The notes beneath the pieces were generated by a model. It did not search any database, had not been told where the DNA came from, and worked only from the letters and a program-made list of their open reading frames with translations. A stretch of DNA of 64,000 bases from Sporosarcina sp. FSL W8-0480 (lineage in GTDB: Bacteria; Bacillota; Bacilli; Bacillales_A; Planococcaceae). The stretch spans positions 656,001-720,000 of the forward strand of contig NZ_CP150166.1 in NCBI RefSeq assembly GCF_037963765.1, read 5' to 3'. Shown in pieces: positions 26,042 to 35,220 of this stretch; the first letter of the stretch is position 1, and each line of letters opens with the position of its first letter. Position numbers and translations under genes: made by a program.

Positions 26042-29000
26042 TCAGTCTACATTGAAATATCTGGCATCTGGATGTGAAAAGACGATGGCGGAAACCGAGG
26101 CCTCTGGCTCCATCATGAATTCTTCCGTCAACTGTACGCCGATATCCTCCGGCTTCAATAACCCGAATAGTTTTGCCTGGTCATCCAAATTCGGACAAGC
26201 CGGGTAGCCGAATGAAAAGCGTTGCCCTTGGTATTTAGCTGCAAACCTGTCACGCATCGTGAAATCGGTGGCGTCCGGGAATCCCCATTGGTCTCGGATT
26301 TCCTGGTGGATGCGCTCCGCAAAACCTTCGGCAAGTTCAAGAGCAGTCGCCTGGAACGCATGACTCTCAAGGAATTTACCCTCAGCCTTTAATCGATTTG
26401 CATACTCTCTCACTCCATGACCCGCCGTCACTTGCATGAATGCCACATAATCCATTTCACCACTTTCCACTGTCTTCAAAAAGTCAGCAAGACAGAGGAA
26501 GGGTTCTTTGCTTTGACGTGGAAAAGTAAAGCGCTCAATTTCAGTTTTCGACACAGGATCATAGATGATGACATCATCCCCATCTGCCTGTGCAGGGAAG
26601 AATTGATACATGCCGGAAGCCGATAAATTATCCGATTCCAAGAATCCGGTCACAAGTTCATGAAGTTGTACTGCGCGCGCATCGCCATTCGCAAGCATCT
26701 TGTCGACATTTCCGCGCAAGCCTAAATGATGTCCGATCAGTGTTCGCATATTAACGTAAGGATACAAATGGGACACCGAATAATCTTTAAGAACACGTCG
26801 ACGCAAATCCGTTGGAGCGAAAACAGGTGCATCCTCACGAACCGTCTTGACTGGTTTTGGCAACACTGCAACCGCTGAATCACGGGTTGCCCGAATCGCC
26901 TCCGATTCAAGCCGCTTTTCCTGCTTCTCCAAGAGTTCATCTAACAACGATTCCTTATCGCCACCTTGTAAACGATTAGCAAGTTCAAGGCCTTGCATCG
27001 CATCTTTCGCATAGATGATCGGTCCATCGTATTCGGGTGCAATCTTCGTTTCCGTAAATCTACGGGTCAATGCCGCGCCTCCCACCATAACCGGTGTATC
27101 AATACCTGCCGCTTTAAAATCTTGGGCAGTCAGTACCATCTGCTGTGCGGATTTAACAAGCAAACCGGAAAGTCCAATAATGTCGGGCTTCTCTTTACGG
27201 ATGACATCGATCAGCGTCGCCGGTGTCACCTTAATGCCGATATCAATTACACGATAGCCGTTATTGCTTAAAATAATATCGACTAAATTCTTTCCGATAT
27301 CATGGACATCCCCCTTGACTGTGGCGAGGACGATTTTCCCTTTACCTGAATCATCCTCTTTCTTCTCCATGAACTGCTCTAAGAATGAAACAGAAGCCTT
27401 CATCACTTCAGCACTCTGCAATACTTCCGCAACGATTAGCTGATTATCATTAAACAATCGACCGACTTCAGACATCCCTTCCATAAGTGGACCATTTATA
27501 ATATCAAGCGGAGTATCATACATTTTGAGTGCAGCTTCAAGGTCTTGTATCAATCCTTCCTTCGTTCCCTCGACAACGTAGTAGGCAAGCCGCTCAGGAA
27601 CAGTTTTCGGTATATCATCCTCTGTCTTTTCCTTCTTTTTATCCCGATAAAAATCAGTGAAATCCGCGAGGGTCTCATCTGTTGTATGGAATAAAAGATC
27701 GTTCGCAAGCTTAATTTCATTTTCAGGAATCGATGCGTACCGTTCTAACTTCTCTGTATTAACAATTGCGTAGTCGAGACCCGCCTGAGTGCAATGGTAT
27801 AAGTACACCGCGTTTAATACTTCCCGGCCAACTGGAGGCAATCCGAAAGACACATTGCTTACACCAAGGGTCGTTAAGCTGCGCGGCATTTTCTCTTTTA
27901 TCAACCGAATCCCTTCAATTGTTTCAACAGCAGAGCCTATATATTGCGAGTCGCCCGTTCCGACAGGGAACACAAGTGGATCGAAAATGATATCTTCCGG
28001 TGCGAGACCCCATTTGTTTACAAGCAGGTCATAGGATCGTTCGGCAATTTCGAGTTTCCTTTCCCGCGTAACCGCCATTCCGGTTTCATCGATTGTCCCT
28101 ACGACAACCGCAGCACCGAATTTTTTCACTAACGGGAGTACTGCATCAAATCTTTCCTCGCCATCTTCCAAGTTGATGGAATTGATGATCGCTTTCCCCT
28201 GTGAATATTTCAAGGCCTCTTCGATAACCTTCTCATCCGTCGAATCAATGACGAGAGGAACTTTTACTTTTTTAACAACTTCCTGCATGAAGTTCTTCAT
28301 GTCCTCAAGCTCATCCCGATCTGGGTTGGCAAGGCAAATGTCAAGGACATGGGCACCCCCACGCACTTGTGCACGTGCAATCTCCGAAGCTTCCTCGAAC
28401 TTTTCCTCAACGATCAACCGTTTGAACTTCCTTGAACCAATGACATTTGTCCGCTCGCCAATCAATAAGGGACGCATCGATGGATCGTATACCAATGGCT
28501 CAATGCCCGAAACGGCATGGTCATGGGGAACTTCAGGTTTTAGGCGTGGGGGAAGTCCGTTAACAGCCTCTCGGAGTGCGCGGATATGATTCGGTGTTGT
28601 TCCGCAACAGCCGCCGACCATGTTGAGCCATCCTTTTTCCGCAAAACCTTTTAATTTCAAGGACAGTGATTCCGGTGTTTCATGATAATGGCCTTCCTCA
28701 TCAGGAAGCCCTGCATTCGGGTAGCAAGTAACAAAACTTGTCGCTAAATCGGAAAGTGAACGCAGATGATCCGTCATGAATTCAGGGCCGGTCGCACAGT
28801 TTAAGCCGACAGAGAGCGGCTTTATATGCTCGATGGAAATATAGAAAGCTTCGATACTTTGGCCAGCCAACGTCGTTCCCATCGGCTCAATCGTACCGGA
28901 AATCATGACTGGCAGTTCAATGCCTGTTTCGTCGAATGCTCGCTTGATCCCAATCGTTCCTGCTTTCACATTGAGCATATCCTGGCTCGTCTCCATCAAT

Positions 29001-29476
29001 AGAAGATCGGCACCGCCTTCGATTAACGCCTTTGCCTGTACATAGAAATCATCGGATAGTTTATCGAACGTAATGCCCCCGGTGACGGAAAGCGTCTTCG
29101 TAGTCGGACCGATTGCTCCGGCGACGAAACGCGGCCACTCACTTGTTGAGTATTCCGCTGCACATTGTTTTGCAATTTCAACCGCTCTTTTATTGATCTC
29201 TGAAGCGCGATGGCCAAGGCTGAATTCGTCCAATACAAGAGGAGTGCCCCCGAAGGTGTTCGTGCAAATGATATCGGCGCCTGCATCAAGGTAGGCACGG
29301 TGGATTTTCCCTAATATATCCGGTCGTAGAATATTCAAGTATTCGTTACAGCCTTCATATTCCTCTCCGCCAAAATCGTCTGCAGAAAGGTCTTCCGCCT
29401 GCAGCATCGTGCCCATTGCACCATCAATGATGAGGATTCTGTTTTCAAGTTGCTGTTCTATGAGATGTTTAGGCAT
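26042..29476 (-). CDS. metH: Cobalamin-dependent methionine synthase MetH
   Basis: Transfers the methyl group of 5-methyltetrahydrofolate through cobalamin to homocysteine, giving methionine. The 1144 residues contain all four modules: a homocysteine-binding barrel (about 1-325, with zinc cysteines in GGCCGT), a pterin-binding barrel (about 340-610), a B12 cap and B12 domain (about 640-860, with the cobalt-ligand motif DVHDIG) and the SAM-dependent activation domain (about 880-1144). The start ATG 29476 overlaps the stop of the upstream gene by 8 bp. Length is slightly below the 1227 residues of E. coli MetH. It is controlled by the SAM riboswitch at 31395-31508. Confidence 0.95.
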   Translation of the reverse strand: MPKHLIEQQLENRILIIDGAMGTMLQAEDLSADDFGGEEYEGCNEYLNILRPDILGKIHRAYLDAGADIICTNTFGGTPLVLDEFSLGHRASEINKRAVEIAKQCAAEYSTSEWPRFVAGAIGPTTKTLSVTGGITFDKLSDDFYVQAKALIEGGADLLLMETSQDMLNVKAGTIGIKRAFDETGIELPVMISGTIEPMGTTLAGQSIEAFYISIEHIKPLSVGLNCATGPEFMTDHLRSLSDLATSFVTCYPNAGLPDEEGHYHETPESLSLKLKGFAEKGWLNMVGGCCGTTPNHIRALREAVNGLPPRLKPEVPHDHAVSGIEPLVYDPSMRPLLIGERTNVIGSRKFKRLIVEEKFEEASEIARAQVRGGAHVLDICLANPDRDELEDMKNFMQEVVKKVKVPLVIDSTDEKVIEEALKYSQGKAIINSINLEDGEERFDAVLPLVKKFGAAVVVGTIDETGMAVTRERKLEIAERSYDLLVNKWGLAPEDIIFDPLVFPVGTGDSQYIGSAVETIEGIRLIKEKMPRSLTTLGVSNVSFGLPPVGREVLNAVYLYHCTQAGLDYAIVNTEKLERYASIPENEIKLANDLLFHTTDETLADFTDFYRDKKKEKTEDDIPKTVPERLAYYVVEGTKEGLIQDLEAALKMYDTPLDIINGPLMEGMSEVGRLFNDNQLIVAEVLQSAEVMKASVSFLEQFMEKKEDDSGKGKIVLATVKGDVHDIGKNLVDIILSNNGYRVIDIGIKVTPATLIDVIRKEKPDIIGLSGLLVKSAQQMVLTAQDFKAAGIDTPVMVGGAALTRRFTETKIAPEYDGPIIYAKDAMQGLELANRLQGGDKESLLDELLEKQEKRLESEAIRATRDSAVAVLPKPVKTVREDAPVFAPTDLRRRVLKDYSVSHLYPYVNMRTLIGHHLGLRGNVDKMLANGDARAVQLHELVTGFLESDNLSASGMYQFFPAQADGDDVIIYDPVSKTEIERFTFPRQSKEPFLCLADFLKTVESGEMDYVAFMQVTAGHGVREYANRLKAEGKFLESHAFQATALELAEGFAERIHQEIRDQWGFPDATDFTMRDRFAAKYQGQRFSFGYPACPNLDDQAKLFGLLKPEDIGVQLTEEFMMEPEASVSAIVFSHPDARYFNVD

Positions 29477-31325
29477 GGACAATTTTCCTCTCCTTTTCCT
29501 CGTCAAGTTCTTTTATGTGGGTGATTAGCTCAAGAGACATATCATAGCGCAGGAACGGAGTGATGATATAAATGCCGTTAAATAGCTTGGCGGCTGTATC
29601 GATTAATTCTTTTGCAATAGTGATGCCTTCCTGTGTCGCTTTTTCTCGGCTTTCCCCGCATGCGCGCATTCTCTCCAAAACTTCATCGGAAAGCTTGATG
29701 CCAGGCACTTCATGATGCAAAAACTCAGCGTTCCGGATATTCGTTAGTGGCATGATGCCAAGGAAAATCGGTGTATCCAAATGTTTTGTCGCTTCGTAGA
29801 TGTCAATAATCTTCTCTTTCGTATAAACGGGCTGTGTAATAATATAATCCGCTCCACACTCAATCTTCTGCTCAAGCCTTTTCACCGCACGGTCCAGGAC
29901 CCGTACATTCGGGTTAAATGCGGCTGCTACAGAGAAATTCGCTTTTTTACGAAGCGGTTTCCCTGTGAATGAAATTCCTTTATTCAACTGTTTGATAAGC
30001 TGTAATAATTCCATGCTGGAGACGTCATAGACACTTGTTGCACCAGGGAAATCACCAACTTTTGTCGGGTCCCCCGTGACGGCAAGGATATCATGGATGC
30101 CTAACGCATCAAGACCCATCAAATGGGATTGGAGACCGATCAAATTACGGTCACGGCAAGTCAAATGGACGAGCGGTCGCACACTATACTCATGCTTCAA
30201 GATCGACCCCATCGCCATATTGCTAATACGAGGCGAGGCAAGGGAATTGTCTGCTAATGTAACCGCGTCTACACCTGCATCGTATAGTTGGGTTGCTCCC
30301 TCAAAATACTTATCAGTCTCCAAGTGCCGCGGCGTATCGAGTTCCACGATGACTGTCCGTTTCGTTTTTGCTTTAACATGCAAAGGTTCATGTTTAACGG
30401 GATCGGCTTCTCGAATGACAATCGGTCTCTGTAGCTTGATGACTTTCTCGGTAACCGGAGGCAAGCCTTTTATCTGCTTTTTCGCCGCGGCGATATGACT
30501 TGGCGTCGTTCCACAGCATCCCCCGATAAGTCGGACACCCTCTTCGCGAAGTGATGTTGCCGCCCGACCGAAATAATCGGCTTCGGACGCATAAACCATT
30601 CTGCCGTTTTCAACATCAAGCAGGCTTGCATTCGGTGCAGCGGAGAGGAATGCGTGTTTCGGCAATGTCACATTGTCAAAAGCTTGGATCGTATGGTGAG
30701 GACCCAATCGGCAATTGACACCAACGACGTCTGCCCCTAACGACTCAAGACGATGAAGGGCATCATTTAAAGGCAATCCGTTTTGAAGAATGCCTGGTTC
30801 ATCCATCGAAACTTGTGCAATTATCGGCAAATCTGTCATCTTCCTTAGCTTGGTGACGACCGCTGTCAACTCTTCGAAATCATAATATGTTTCCAACAAC
30901 AATCCATCAGGTTCACCGGCAAGCAAAGCGTCTGCCTGTTGCTGAACATACTTCAGCACTTCCGAAATGGATGCGTCACTTTTACCGATGCCAAGGAGTC
31001 CCCCGATTGTGCCAAGGACGTACTGATTTCCGGGAGCTGCAGCTCGTTTTGCGATACGAACTGCCGCCTCATTGAATTCTTTCACTCTGTCTTGTAAGCC
31101 ATAACGGGTAAGTTTAAGGGAATTCGCTCCATAAGTATTCGTCTGGATGATATCGGCTCCAGCGGCAATATAATCCTTATGTATCCTTTCAATGACTTCA
31201 GGTTTTTCGATATTTAATTGTTCATAACAAAAGTCAATCCCGTATGAATAAAGCAAAGTTCCCATTGCCCCGTCTGCGACAAGCACTTCGTTTTGCAATC
31301 GATCAAGTAATTTCAAGCTATTCAT
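29469..31325 (-). CDS. Bifunctional homocysteine S-methyltransferase / methylenetetrahydrofolate reductase (YitJ type)
   Basis: A two-domain protein of 618 residues. The N-terminal homocysteine methyltransferase barrel (about 1-300) has the zinc ligands C in GVNCRLGP and GGCCGT. The C-terminal half (about 325-610) is a MetF-like methylenetetrahydrofolate reductase (HLTCRDRN, LAVTGDP, QPVY), which makes the methyl-folate that MetH uses. This arrangement matches Bacillus YitJ. It overlaps metH by 8 bp, so methyl-folate production and use are translated together. The start is preceded by GGGGAGGA, and a SAM-I riboswitch precedes the gene. Confidence 0.93.
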   Translation of the reverse strand: MNSLKLLDRLQNEVLVADGAMGTLLYSYGIDFCYEQLNIEKPEVIERIHKDYIAAGADIIQTNTYGANSLKLTRYGLQDRVKEFNEAAVRIAKRAAAPGNQYVLGTIGGLLGIGKSDASISEVLKYVQQQADALLAGEPDGLLLETYYDFEELTAVVTKLRKMTDLPIIAQVSMDEPGILQNGLPLNDALHRLESLGADVVGVNCRLGPHHTIQAFDNVTLPKHAFLSAAPNASLLDVENGRMVYASEADYFGRAATSLREEGVRLIGGCCGTTPSHIAAAKKQIKGLPPVTEKVIKLQRPIVIREADPVKHEPLHVKAKTKRTVIVELDTPRHLETDKYFEGATQLYDAGVDAVTLADNSLASPRISNMAMGSILKHEYSVRPLVHLTCRDRNLIGLQSHLMGLDALGIHDILAVTGDPTKVGDFPGATSVYDVSSMELLQLIKQLNKGISFTGKPLRKKANFSVAAAFNPNVRVLDRAVKRLEQKIECGADYIITQPVYTKEKIIDIYEATKHLDTPIFLGIMPLTNIRNAEFLHHEVPGIKLSDEVLERMRACGESREKATQEGITIAKELIDTAAKLFNGIYIITPFLRYDMSLELITHIKELDEEKERKIVHA

Positions 31326-31347
31326 CCTCCCCTAATAAACTGAAAAT

Positions 31348-31377
31348 AAAAAAAGCCTTCATGGAAAGAAGGCTTTT
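31348..31377 (-). terminator. Terminator of the SAM riboswitch
   Basis: On the minus strand, AAAAGCCTTC pairs with GAAGGCTTTT and is followed by TTTTTATTTT, just before the ribosome site of the yitJ-like gene. It is the expression platform of the adjoining aptamer: high SAM should allow this stem to form and stop transcription. Confidence 0.9.
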
Positions 31378-31394
31378 AAAAAACGCGATAATTC

Positions 31395-31508
31395 GCTCTC
31401 CTTCTCATCTGTCAGGTTTTATAGACCTGCTGGAATTAGCACCTTACCGATCATAACGGCTGGTTGCTGAAGCTTCGACGGGCCAGTCCCTCAGCTTCTC
31501 TTGATAAG
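31395..31508 (-). ncRNA. SAM-I riboswitch (S-box) aptamer
   Basis: Read on the minus strand it begins CTTATCAAGAGAAGC, followed by the conserved TGAGGGACTGGCCC, then GAAGCTTCAGCAACC, GGTGCTAATTCCAGCA and GATGAGAAGGAGAG. These are the invariant blocks of the S-box fold (P1-P4). It lies directly upstream of the yitJ-like/metH operon and is followed by a terminator, so the operon should be off when SAM is plentiful. Confidence 0.97.
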
Positions 31509-31625
31509 AAAATATTAATTTAGTTGTTAGAATAATTTAAAACATCATACCGTTAAATGTTTACTACGTCAATAGGTGAATTATGATAGAATGGCCATAT
31601 GATGAAAAAATAGAAGGTGACTACG

Positions 31626-31808
31626 TTGAGGATTTTCAAGTTTACAATACCGATTGCACTTCTTGTAGCCGGAATTTCATGGTATATGCTCCATATAAAC
31701 TTTCAGGAAGTACCGGGAACGTCCAGAGTATGGATCACAATAGGTGCCGCCATCCTTAGTGGTGGAATATCCTATTTTTTATTCCCTAAAAATGAAGATA
31801 AAGAATGA
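31626..31808 (+). CDS. Small membrane protein, 60 residues
   Basis: A hypothetical protein with two hydrophobic segments (about 4-22 and 33-51) and a charged C-terminal tail (PKNEDKE), so probably a two-helix membrane protein. The start is taken as TTG 31626 because GAAGGTGA ends 5 bases before it. A GTG at 31617 lies inside the ribosome site. A good terminator follows. No family was recognised. Confidence 0.65.
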   Translation: MRIFKFTIPIALLVAGISWYMLHINFQEVPGTSRVWITIGAAILSGGISYFLFPKNEDKE

Positions 31809-31819
31809 CGGAAGAGGAA

Positions 31820-31848
31820 TCGATAGCAACACTGCTATCGATTTTTTA
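31820..31848 (+). terminator. Rho-independent terminator
   Basis: ATCGATAGCA pairs with TGCTATCGAT around a short loop and is followed by TTTTTATTTG. It ends the 60-residue gene ahead of the bioY promoter. Confidence 0.85.
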
Positions 31849-31880
31849 TTTGTCCATAGTTAACCGAAATAAAAAAATGG

Positions 31881-31925
31881 TTGACACAATTTGGGTTAAC
31901 TTTTATTCTATTAAAGATAACTCAA
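31881..31925 (+). promoter_or_regulatory. bioY promoter with BirA-type operator
   Basis: A sigma-A promoter, TTGACA (31881-31886), 17-bp spacer, TATTCT (31904-31909). Overlapping it is an inverted repeat, TTGGGTTAAC (31891-31900) and GATAACTCAA (31916-31925), separated by exactly 15 bp and matching the BirA box layout of Bacillales. Biotin-loaded BirA would block the promoter, so bioY should be on when biotin is scarce. Confidence 0.8.
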
Positions 31926-31940
31926 ATTACGAGGTGGATT

Positions 31941-32537
31941 ATGACAACAGTTAGTGTAAAAACAAAATCGAGTATGAGTGCACTTAGTATTGTCTATTGT
32001 GGCATGTTTGCCGCATTGATGATGATTGGAGCGAATATAACGACTTTCGTACCTTTCCTTGTCGTTGGTGGAGTCCCGATAACGTTGCAAACTTTCTTTG
32101 CCGTGCTTGCAGGGCTTCTGCTTGGGAGCCGACTTGGTGCAATTTCAATGACGGTTTATATGATCGCAGGTTTGGCAGGAGCACCAATCTTTGCTAAGTT
32201 CCATGGAGGCTTTGGCGCCATTTTGCTTCCGACTTTCGGATTCATAGTTTCTTTTATTTTGGTCGCTTATGTGGCAGGGAAGATTGTCGAAAAGAACGGT
32301 AGTTTGCGAAGTTATGTCGTTGCAGGCCTTGTTGCCCTTGTCATTAATTATCTAATTGGAACGAATTGGATGTACTTTGCATATAAACTATGGGCTGCGG
32401 CGCCTGATGCTTTCAGTTACGGTGTCGCTTGGTTATGGATGGTACCGCCGCTTCCGAAAGATATTTTACTGTCGATACTTGCCGGGATTTTCGGGCACAG
32501 AATGTACAAAGTTTTAAGGATAAGAAGAACGATATAA
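31941..32537 (+). CDS. bioY: BioY, biotin transporter S component
   Basis: Substrate-binding membrane subunit of the energy-coupling-factor type biotin importer. The 198 residues contain about six membrane helices with BioY features: an N-terminal MFAALMMIGANIT, GGVPITLQTFFAVLAGLLLGSRLG (key G-V-P-x-T-L-Q) and a GAPIFAKFHGG segment. ATG 31941 follows GAGGTGG; upstream in-frame codons lie within the promoter. It should work with a shared ECF ATPase module encoded elsewhere. Its own promoter carries a BirA operator. Confidence 0.93.
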   Translation: MTTVSVKTKSSMSALSIVYCGMFAALMMIGANITTFVPFLVVGGVPITLQTFFAVLAGLLLGSRLGAISMTVYMIAGLAGAPIFAKFHGGFGAILLPTFGFIVSFILVAYVAGKIVEKNGSLRSYVVAGLVALVINYLIGTNWMYFAYKLWAAAPDAFSYGVAWLWMVPPLPKDILLSILAGIFGHRMYKVLRIRRTI

Positions 32538-32542
32538 AAAAG

Positions 32543-32586
32543 GGCAATCCGTACAGTTTAAAATTGTGCGGATTGTCTTTTTTTAT
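32543..32586 (+). terminator. Rho-independent terminator of bioY
   Basis: GGCAATCCG (32543-32551) pairs with CGGATTGTC (32569-32577), followed by seven T residues. Inner bases around ACAGTTT/AAATTGT add further pairing. Confidence 0.85.
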
Positions 32587-32654
32587 AATGAATCTATTGG
32601 CATGTTCATTCGTATAGTAGTGGAGAGTAAATTTTATAAGAAGAGAGTGTTTGC

Positions 32655-34334
32655 ATGATAAATTTATTACTTTTTTCATTAGTAGTTGGAATCATATCTG
32701 CAATTATTATCGTTCCATTGACTTCCGCATCGAAAGAAAACGGGAAAGCTTCCTTCAATCGGATTGGTGCCTTGTCCGGAGCGGTTATTCTAATGGGTTT
32801 GTTTACGTTTCTGATCTATTACCTTTCGAATTTGGACAGGAATTGGACGTCGCTCTGGGCAATGCTGTTAGCTGCGACAATATTAGGTATGATTTTTGCA
32901 ACCGGTAAAGAGCGTAGTGTTAAGGTGGTACTGTTCTTGGCGGCGCTATCCGTTAGTGCATTCATCCTGAGTGCGCCGCTTTTCAATGCTGATCAAAAAT
33001 ATGAAGCAGTGGAAATGGATCAGCAAGTTGAAATCAAAGCGTTTGACGAAACAAAAACGCCTGCAAGTGTGCCACCAAAATTCGCGCGCAATAAGATGAA
33101 AAAAGCATTCGGGCAAGTGCCGAATACAAGCTTTTATGAGTTAGGGCATTTACAAATCCAAAAAGTCGACGGTGAATTTGTCTATATTGCCCCTGTTGAA
33201 TTTTCGGGTTTCTTCAAATGGTGGAATGCAAAAACGACACCTGGTTATTTCACGATGAGTGCAACCGACTCGGCTGACAATCCGAAGTTCGTGAAAACCG
33301 AGATGACCTTCACGCCTTCATCATTTTTCGATAAGCAAGTGGAACGCCATATGCGAATGGCGAAACCTGACCTGATATTTTATGGGGATGTCCAACTTGA
33401 GATTGACGATGAAGGAGAGCCGCATTATATCCGTTCATACGGGGAATTCATCACGGCAAGGAACGGGTTTGATGTACAGGGGATCGTCATGGTCGATCCA
33501 GCAACGGGAGAACTGAATCAGTATGCACTTTCAGAAGTGCCGGAATTCGTTGACGGGGCGGTTTCTCCGGAAGCGGTCAGCCTCCAAAACAGTTATTTCG
33601 GGAAATACGTTCATGGTTTTTGGAACTCGATTGTCGGGAAGAAAGATGTGAAGCTGCCTTCGGACGAGGGAACAGAGGCGAATGTTAGCCCTGTTTTCGA
33701 TGAGAATGGCCATATGTTTTACTTCACTGATTTTACAAGTCCGAAAGAAGAAGTCGACTCGATGCTTGGATATGCATTGACGGATGGCCGAACTGGAAAA
33801 GCAGTTTATTACACTGGTAATTTGGAGGAGTCCTACATGGATTCCCAAGGAACGCTTCAAATTATCGAGAAGAAGTTCATCGAGAAGAAATGGACTGGTG
33901 AAATGCCTGTTCTTTACAACTTCTATGGAGAAGCGAGTTGGCTGACTCCGGTGCTCGATTCAAATGGTTTCTTGCAAAACTATTTCATTGTTTCAGCAGC
34001 GAATCCGGAGATTTCCGTTTACGCGAATTCTCCTAACGAAGCTCTAAGGCTTTACAAAACGGCATTACAGCGAGGCGGCAGTACGGTCGACGGCAGCTCG
34101 GGTGCTCCCGAAGCGAAAGTGGCAGTCGGTGTAGTCCGGGTTTACAAGGAACGTGCCGGAGATTTCACCATTGTCTCTATTTTAGGTGATGACGGAAGGA
34201 ATTATATTGTTTCCACCGAGGCTGTTCCGCTTTCAATCTATATTCAAGAAGGCGATCATCTTGCCATCACTTATTACGAAACAGGCGAACAATTCCTGCC
34301 TGTTAAAGAAATGAAAAACATGACAATTGAATGA
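32655..34334 (+). CDS. Membrane protein of unknown function, 559 residues
   Basis: Four hydrophobic segments at the N-terminus (about 4-24, 37-60, 67-83 and 90-110) are followed by a roughly 450-residue soluble part that is probably outside the cell. This part has aromatic-rich beta-type segments (e.g. SGFFKWWNAKTTPGYF, HMRMAKPDLIFYGDV, EASWLTPVLDSNGF). No catalytic motif or known domain was recognised. ATG 32655 follows AAGAGAG. A strong terminator follows, and the tandem repeat array begins 60 bp after the stop. Confidence 0.75.
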   Translation: MINLLLFSLVVGIISAIIIVPLTSASKENGKASFNRIGALSGAVILMGLFTFLIYYLSNLDRNWTSLWAMLLAATILGMIFATGKERSVKVVLFLAALSVSAFILSAPLFNADQKYEAVEMDQQVEIKAFDETKTPASVPPKFARNKMKKAFGQVPNTSFYELGHLQIQKVDGEFVYIAPVEFSGFFKWWNAKTTPGYFTMSATDSADNPKFVKTEMTFTPSSFFDKQVERHMRMAKPDLIFYGDVQLEIDDEGEPHYIRSYGEFITARNGFDVQGIVMVDPATGELNQYALSEVPEFVDGAVSPEAVSLQNSYFGKYVHGFWNSIVGKKDVKLPSDEGTEANVSPVFDENGHMFYFTDFTSPKEEVDSMLGYALTDGRTGKAVYYTGNLEESYMDSQGTLQIIEKKFIEKKWTGEMPVLYNFYGEASWLTPVLDSNGFLQNYFIVSAANPEISVYANSPNEALRLYKTALQRGGSTVDGSSGAPEAKVAVGVVRVYKERAGDFTIVSILGDDGRNYIVSTEAVPLSIYIQEGDHLAITYYETGEQFLPVKEMKNMTIE

Positions 34335-34342
34335 TTGATTGA

Positions 34343-34376
34343 GGCGGCTCCTGAAAAAATAGGAGCTGCCTTTTTT
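34343..34376 (+). terminator. Rho-independent terminator
   Basis: GGCGGCTCCT (34343-34352) pairs with AGGAGCTGCC (34361-34370; one wobble) and is followed by TTTTTT. It ends the 559-residue gene just before the repeat array. Confidence 0.9.
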
Positions 34377-34394
34377 GATTAAAGAAAAGATCAA

Positions 34395-35034
34395 TCCGCG
34401 CTCAAGAATCGGATTCCGCGCTCAAGAAATCCGATCCGCGCCCAAGAATCGGATTCCGCGCTCAAGAAATCCAATCCGCGCCCAAGAATCGTATTCCGCG
34501 CTCAAGAATCGTATTCCGCGCTCAAGAATCGCGATCCGCGCTCAAGAAATCCGATCCGCGCTCAAGAATCGTATTCCGCGCTCAAGAAAACCGATCCGCG
34601 CTCAAGAATCGTATTCCGCGCTCAAGAAAACCGATCCGCGCTCAAGAATCGTATTCCGCGCTCAAGAAAGGCAATCCGCGCTCAAGAAATCCAATCCGCG
34701 CCCAAGAATCGAATTCCGCGCTCAAGAAATCCTATCCGCGCTCAAGAATCGGATTCCGCGCTCAAGAATCGCAATCCGCGCCCAAGAATCGGATTCCGCG
34801 CTCAAGAAATCCAATCCGCGCTCAAGAATCGTATTCCGCGCTCAAGAAAATCGATCCGCGCTCAAGAAATCCGATCCGCGCTCAAGAATCGTATTCCGCG
34901 CTCAAGAAATCCAATCCGCGCTCAAGAAAATCGATCCGCGCTCAAGAAATCCAATCCGCGCTCAAGAAATCCAATCCGCGCTCAAGAATCGCATTCCGCG
35001 CCCAAGAAATCCATTCCACGCTCAAAAAAAATTA
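34395..35034. repeat. Tandem array of 32 units of 20 bp
   Basis: Thirty-two head-to-tail 20-bp units start at 34395 and every 20 bp to 35015. Positions 1-14 are TCCGCGCYCAAGAA, invariant in the first 31 units apart from one T/C position (C in five units). Positions 15-20 vary, falling mostly into TCGNAT and ATCCNA classes; TCGGAT and ATCCGA are reverse complements. The last unit is degenerate. Plus-strand frames have no stops because the unit lacks them, and 20 is not a multiple of 3, so each frame reads the same 20-residue super-repeat. The open frame starts only inside the preceding terminator and has no ribosome site. It is best regarded as non-coding; function unknown. Confidence 0.97.
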
Positions 35035-35135
35035 CTCGCAAGCGCTCGTTTCCACCTACCTTTTCATAAACAAACACACATGCTTCGTATGTATCTCGAC
35101 AAAATGTCCCATCCTTTGAACAGATTGCATTTCAA

Positions 35136-35184
35136 TTGCCTTCATCACGTTTTTTCATGTACAATTAAGTCAAAGATAGTCAAA
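35136..35184 (+). promoter_or_regulatory. ctsR operon promoter with CtsR box
   Basis: A possible sigma-A promoter is TTGCCT (35136-35141), 18-bp spacer, TACAAT (35160-35165). Immediately downstream, AGTCAAA-GAT-AGTCAAA (35168-35184) is a clear CtsR heptad direct repeat. CtsR bound here would cover the transcription start and repress the operon until heat or protein stress. Confidence 0.85.
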
Positions 35185-35220
35185 GTCAATGGCTTGTCAC
35201 CAGAAGAAAGAGGTGAGAAT

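Noticed and set aside
34395..35034. CRISPR array
   Set aside because: The period is only 20 bp, with at most 6 variable bases between cores. There are no spacers of 30 bp or more and no cas genes nearby.
34375..35220. Arg/Ser/Ala-rich protein read through the tandem array and joined to CtsR
   Set aside because: Its start lies in the T-run of a terminator, there is no ribosome site, and the frame is open only because the repeat unit has no stops. CtsR has its own promoter and ribosome site at 35221.
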